A stretch of DNA of 64,000 nucleotides, taken from NCBI GenBank assembly GCA_016794625.1, contig JAEUGY010000012.1, positions 62,001 to 126,000 of the forward strand, in the 5' to 3' direction. This DNA is from Opitutaceae bacterium. GTDB lineage: Bacteria; Verrucomicrobiota; Verrucomicrobiia; Opitutales; Opitutaceae. Below, in pieces: positions 62,274 to 64,000 of the stretch (position 1 is its first letter; every line of letters starts with the position of its first letter). Position numbers and translations under genes: made by a program. The notes beneath the pieces were generated by a model that worked only from the letters and a program-made list of their open reading frames with translations, did no database searches and was not told the DNA's origin.

Positions 62274-64000
62274 TCAGGGCCGGTCGGTGAACTGCAGCGC
62301 ATAGAGCGAGGCCCCGCGCATGCGCACCACCAGGCGCACAACCCGGCCGGCGAGGGAGGAGACATCAGTCGTCACCTTCTGGTCCGACGTCAGCCAGCGC
62401 ACCTCCTGCTCCACCCAATTTCCGTTGATGTAAACGCAATCATCCACCCCCAGGCCCGGCACAGGTCGTCCGTGCTCGTCCTCGAATCCGATTTGGAGGT
62501 AGCCGGTGGCGCCCGCGTCCACATTGAGCACGAGGCGCGAGCCGGTGAACCGCAGGGGGTGCGTGGTGAAGCCGCCTTCCTTCTCATACGGCGCGTCGAT
62601 GGAGACGAATCCGTCGAGGCGCTGCGAAAGGCGCTGCACCACTGACGGCGGCACGCCCGGCGTGCGGCCCTCGCGGAATCCGTCGTGATAACTGGAACGC
62701 GTGTAAACGTACTGCCACAGCTCCTCTCCGCGGCGCACGAGGCCAAAGGCAATGTACGGTCGGAGCATGGGATAGCCCTTGAAATTGCCCACCGGCACAT
62801 AGGCGGGCCGGGGGTACCGTTTCCAAGTGAGCCCGTCGCGCGACACCGCCAGCTGGGTCTCGACCAGTCCCGTTCCGAGCAAGAGGTCCGGATGGGAGAG
62901 GATGCGGCGGGTGTCCGGACCGTCCTCGGAATAGTGGAAGAACCAGAGGGGAAACGCGACATAGGTGTCAGGTGCCCACGGATACTTGAGGGCGCGGGTA
63001 TTGTAGAGATCGGTGGCGAGCGGATCGATCGCCGGGTCGGGCCCCATGGCGATCGGGTACTCGATGCTGAACCCACCCGGGGCGAGAGGACCGTTGTCGA
63101 GCCACCAGGGATCGAGCACGCGGTCGCCCAAGCGCAGGGACTTCCGGGCTTCGGCCTTGCGCGCCTCGGTCACCGGCTGAAACGGCCAGGCGTCGAGCAG
63201 GTCCGTCACCTCGGTGCGAACGAAATTGCGTTCCGTCTTTCCGGCCGGGGTACGGGCGTAGTCGGTCCGGTGATGCGCCACATAGAGCTGGCGCTGGTCG
63301 TCGTAGTATATCGTCGAGGCCGAACCGGCCCAGAACGGCAGGGCGGTCACCTCGTTGCGGCGGAACGACCAGCCATCGGGCGAGGTGTAAACGAAGAAGC
63401 CGCCGCGTTCGTGCGAACCGGCGAGGAGTTTCCAGCGTTCCGCCGGCGGGGCGTTGGGGTCGATGAACACCGAGCCGCGGCGGGCGGGACTGGCCGCCAC
63501 CTGGTTGCCGCGTCCTCCGCCGAAATCCGGGGTGTCAAAGTGAACGCCATCCTTCGAAGTCCAGACGGCCACGCCCTCGCGTCCCTCACCATAGAGCCGG
63601 ATGAGTCCGTTCTCGTCCTCAATCACCGTACTCCAGCCGGTTCCGGAGGGCAGCACGGTCTCCTCGATGCGCGCCGGATGCGCCGTGAAGGTGGTGTTCG
63701 TCTGCCGCGCGATCAGGGCCTCGTCGATGAAGAGGTGCTTGTGACCCGCCAGCTCCACGACCGGGCCGACCGGCCGGCCACCGGGAAATTGGAGCGGGGG
63801 GCCTTTCTTCAAGACAATCGGCGCCGGCGGGGCGCTGTAGCGGCGGGAGAAACTTCCCGGGACCGGAAACTCCTCGCGGTACCGGGCTTCGTCCGAAATG
63901 CGCACCTCGTCGAGCGTCGCCGCGAGCGGGCGACCCCACACGGCATCGCGTCCAAGGCTGACATAATCCTCCTTGCCCTCCGGCAAAGGCGCCAGCTTTG
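62274..64000 (-). CDS. Propeller glycosidase-like protein with N-terminal LamG-like domain (5' end off window)
   Basis: At least 575 residues of an exported-type protein; the N-terminus lies beyond the right edge, so the apparent first start is not real. The visible N-terminal piece (LDEVRISDEARY) is the typical end of a LamG/concanavalin-like domain. A beta-propeller follows, opening with GHKHLFIDEALI, a motif common in uncharacterised planctomycete and verrucomicrobial GH32/43-like propellers, with later strands VWTSKDGVHFDTPDFG, YTSPDGWSF and LAVSRDGLTWKRYP. The C-terminal beta-domain starts around GGFTTHPLRFTGSRL. It may be secreted to act on a terminal sugar. The kinase gene starts 24 bases downstream. 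Confidence 0.75.
   Translation of the reverse strand, partial: KLAPLPEGKEDYVSLGRDAVWGRPLAATLDEVRISDEARYREEFPVPGSFSRRYSAPPAPIVLKKGPPLQFPGGRPVGPVVELAGHKHLFIDEALIARQTNTTFTAHPARIEETVLPSGTGWSTVIEDENGLIRLYGEGREGVAVWTSKDGVHFDTPDFGGGRGNQVAASPARRGSVFIDPNAPPAERWKLLAGSHERGGFFVYTSPDGWSFRRNEVTALPFWAGSASTIYYDDQRQLYVAHHRTDYARTPAGKTERNFVRTEVTDLLDAWPFQPVTEARKAEARKSLRLGDRVLDPWWLDNGPLAPGGFSIEYPIAMGPDPAIDPLATDLYNTRALKYPWAPDTYVAFPLWFFHYSEDGPDTRRILSHPDLLLGTGLVETQLAVSRDGLTWKRYPRPAYVPVGNFKGYPMLRPYIAFGLVRRGEELWQYVYTRSSYHDGFREGRTPGVPPSVVQRLSQRLDGFVSIDAPYEKEGGFTTHPLRFTGSRLVLNVDAGATGYLQIGFEDEHGRPVPGLGVDDCVYINGNWVEQEVRWLTSDQKVTTDVSSLAGRVVRLVVRMRGASLYALQFTDRP

Overview
The window is a GC-rich bacterial chromosome segment with dense protein coding and no tRNA, rRNA, CRISPR array, transposase or phage gene that I can recognise. 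Gene content points to a free-living Gram-negative from Verrucomicrobiota, probably close to Opitutaceae. The signs are large TonB-dependent receptors with no SusD partner, GntR-headed sugar-sensing repressors, many exported beta-propeller glycosidase-like proteins, sulfatases, and start codons mostly preceded by pyrimidine-rich stretches instead of a Shine-Dalgarno sequence. This placement is inference from gene content.

Layout. (1) 1-4364: chemotaxis genes: the end of a methyl-accepting protein, cheB, cheR and a soluble sensor joining an MCP tip to a Cache-like domain. (2) 4376-9544: an FG-GAP/VCBS propeller protein, a nitrate-sensor-type (NIT) chemoreceptor, an Rrf2 regulator and an oligogalacturonate-lyase-like propeller. 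(3) 9651-18186: a heme-copper oxidase-type module: heme O synthase (minus strand), then, behind a canonical FNR/DNR-type promoter, a degenerate subunit-I paralogue, a 49-residue membrane protein, a CuA subunit II, a subunit I with Gln in place of the active-site Tyr, a membrane-fused SCO protein, a cytochrome b/ferredoxin/FlpD-like fusion and a DGC zinc-binding protein. I read it as a possible nitric oxide reductase-like complex and consider it the most interesting part of the window. (4) 18144-29936: a glycan locus with sialic-acid flavour: GntR/LacI-like regulator, NanM-type mutarotase, sialidase-esterase fusion, TonB receptor, second sialidase-like protein and a TIM-barrel glycosidase-like protein.

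(5) 30015-41379: an uptake [NiFe]-hydrogenase island: hypE, then hypABFCD on the minus strand, diverging from hupS-hupL-hupC-hupD and a nickel permease candidate. The small subunit has the six proximal cysteines typical of oxygen-tolerant enzymes. Intergenic hairpin repeats and heptamer repeats lie at 31.1-31.4 kb, and near-identical 100-bp direct repeats at 41.4-41.7 kb. (6) 41856-43200: an OmpW-like porin and an NTF2-like protein, with a clear intrinsic terminator after the porin gene. (7) 43351-64000: a second degradation region: two sulfatases, a double alpha/beta-hydrolase, propeller proteins, two exported nitrilase-family amidohydrolases, a PhoD-like phosphatase coupled to a 5'-nucleotidase-like enzyme, a bicupin, an enolase-superfamily dehydratase, a TonB receptor, a four-carbon acid-sugar kinase and a propeller protein cut by the right edge.

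Together the genes describe an organism that swims toward nutrients, degrades complex acidic or sulfated glycans at its surface, and supplements respiration with hydrogen and possibly with nitric oxide or oxygen through an unusual heme-copper enzyme.
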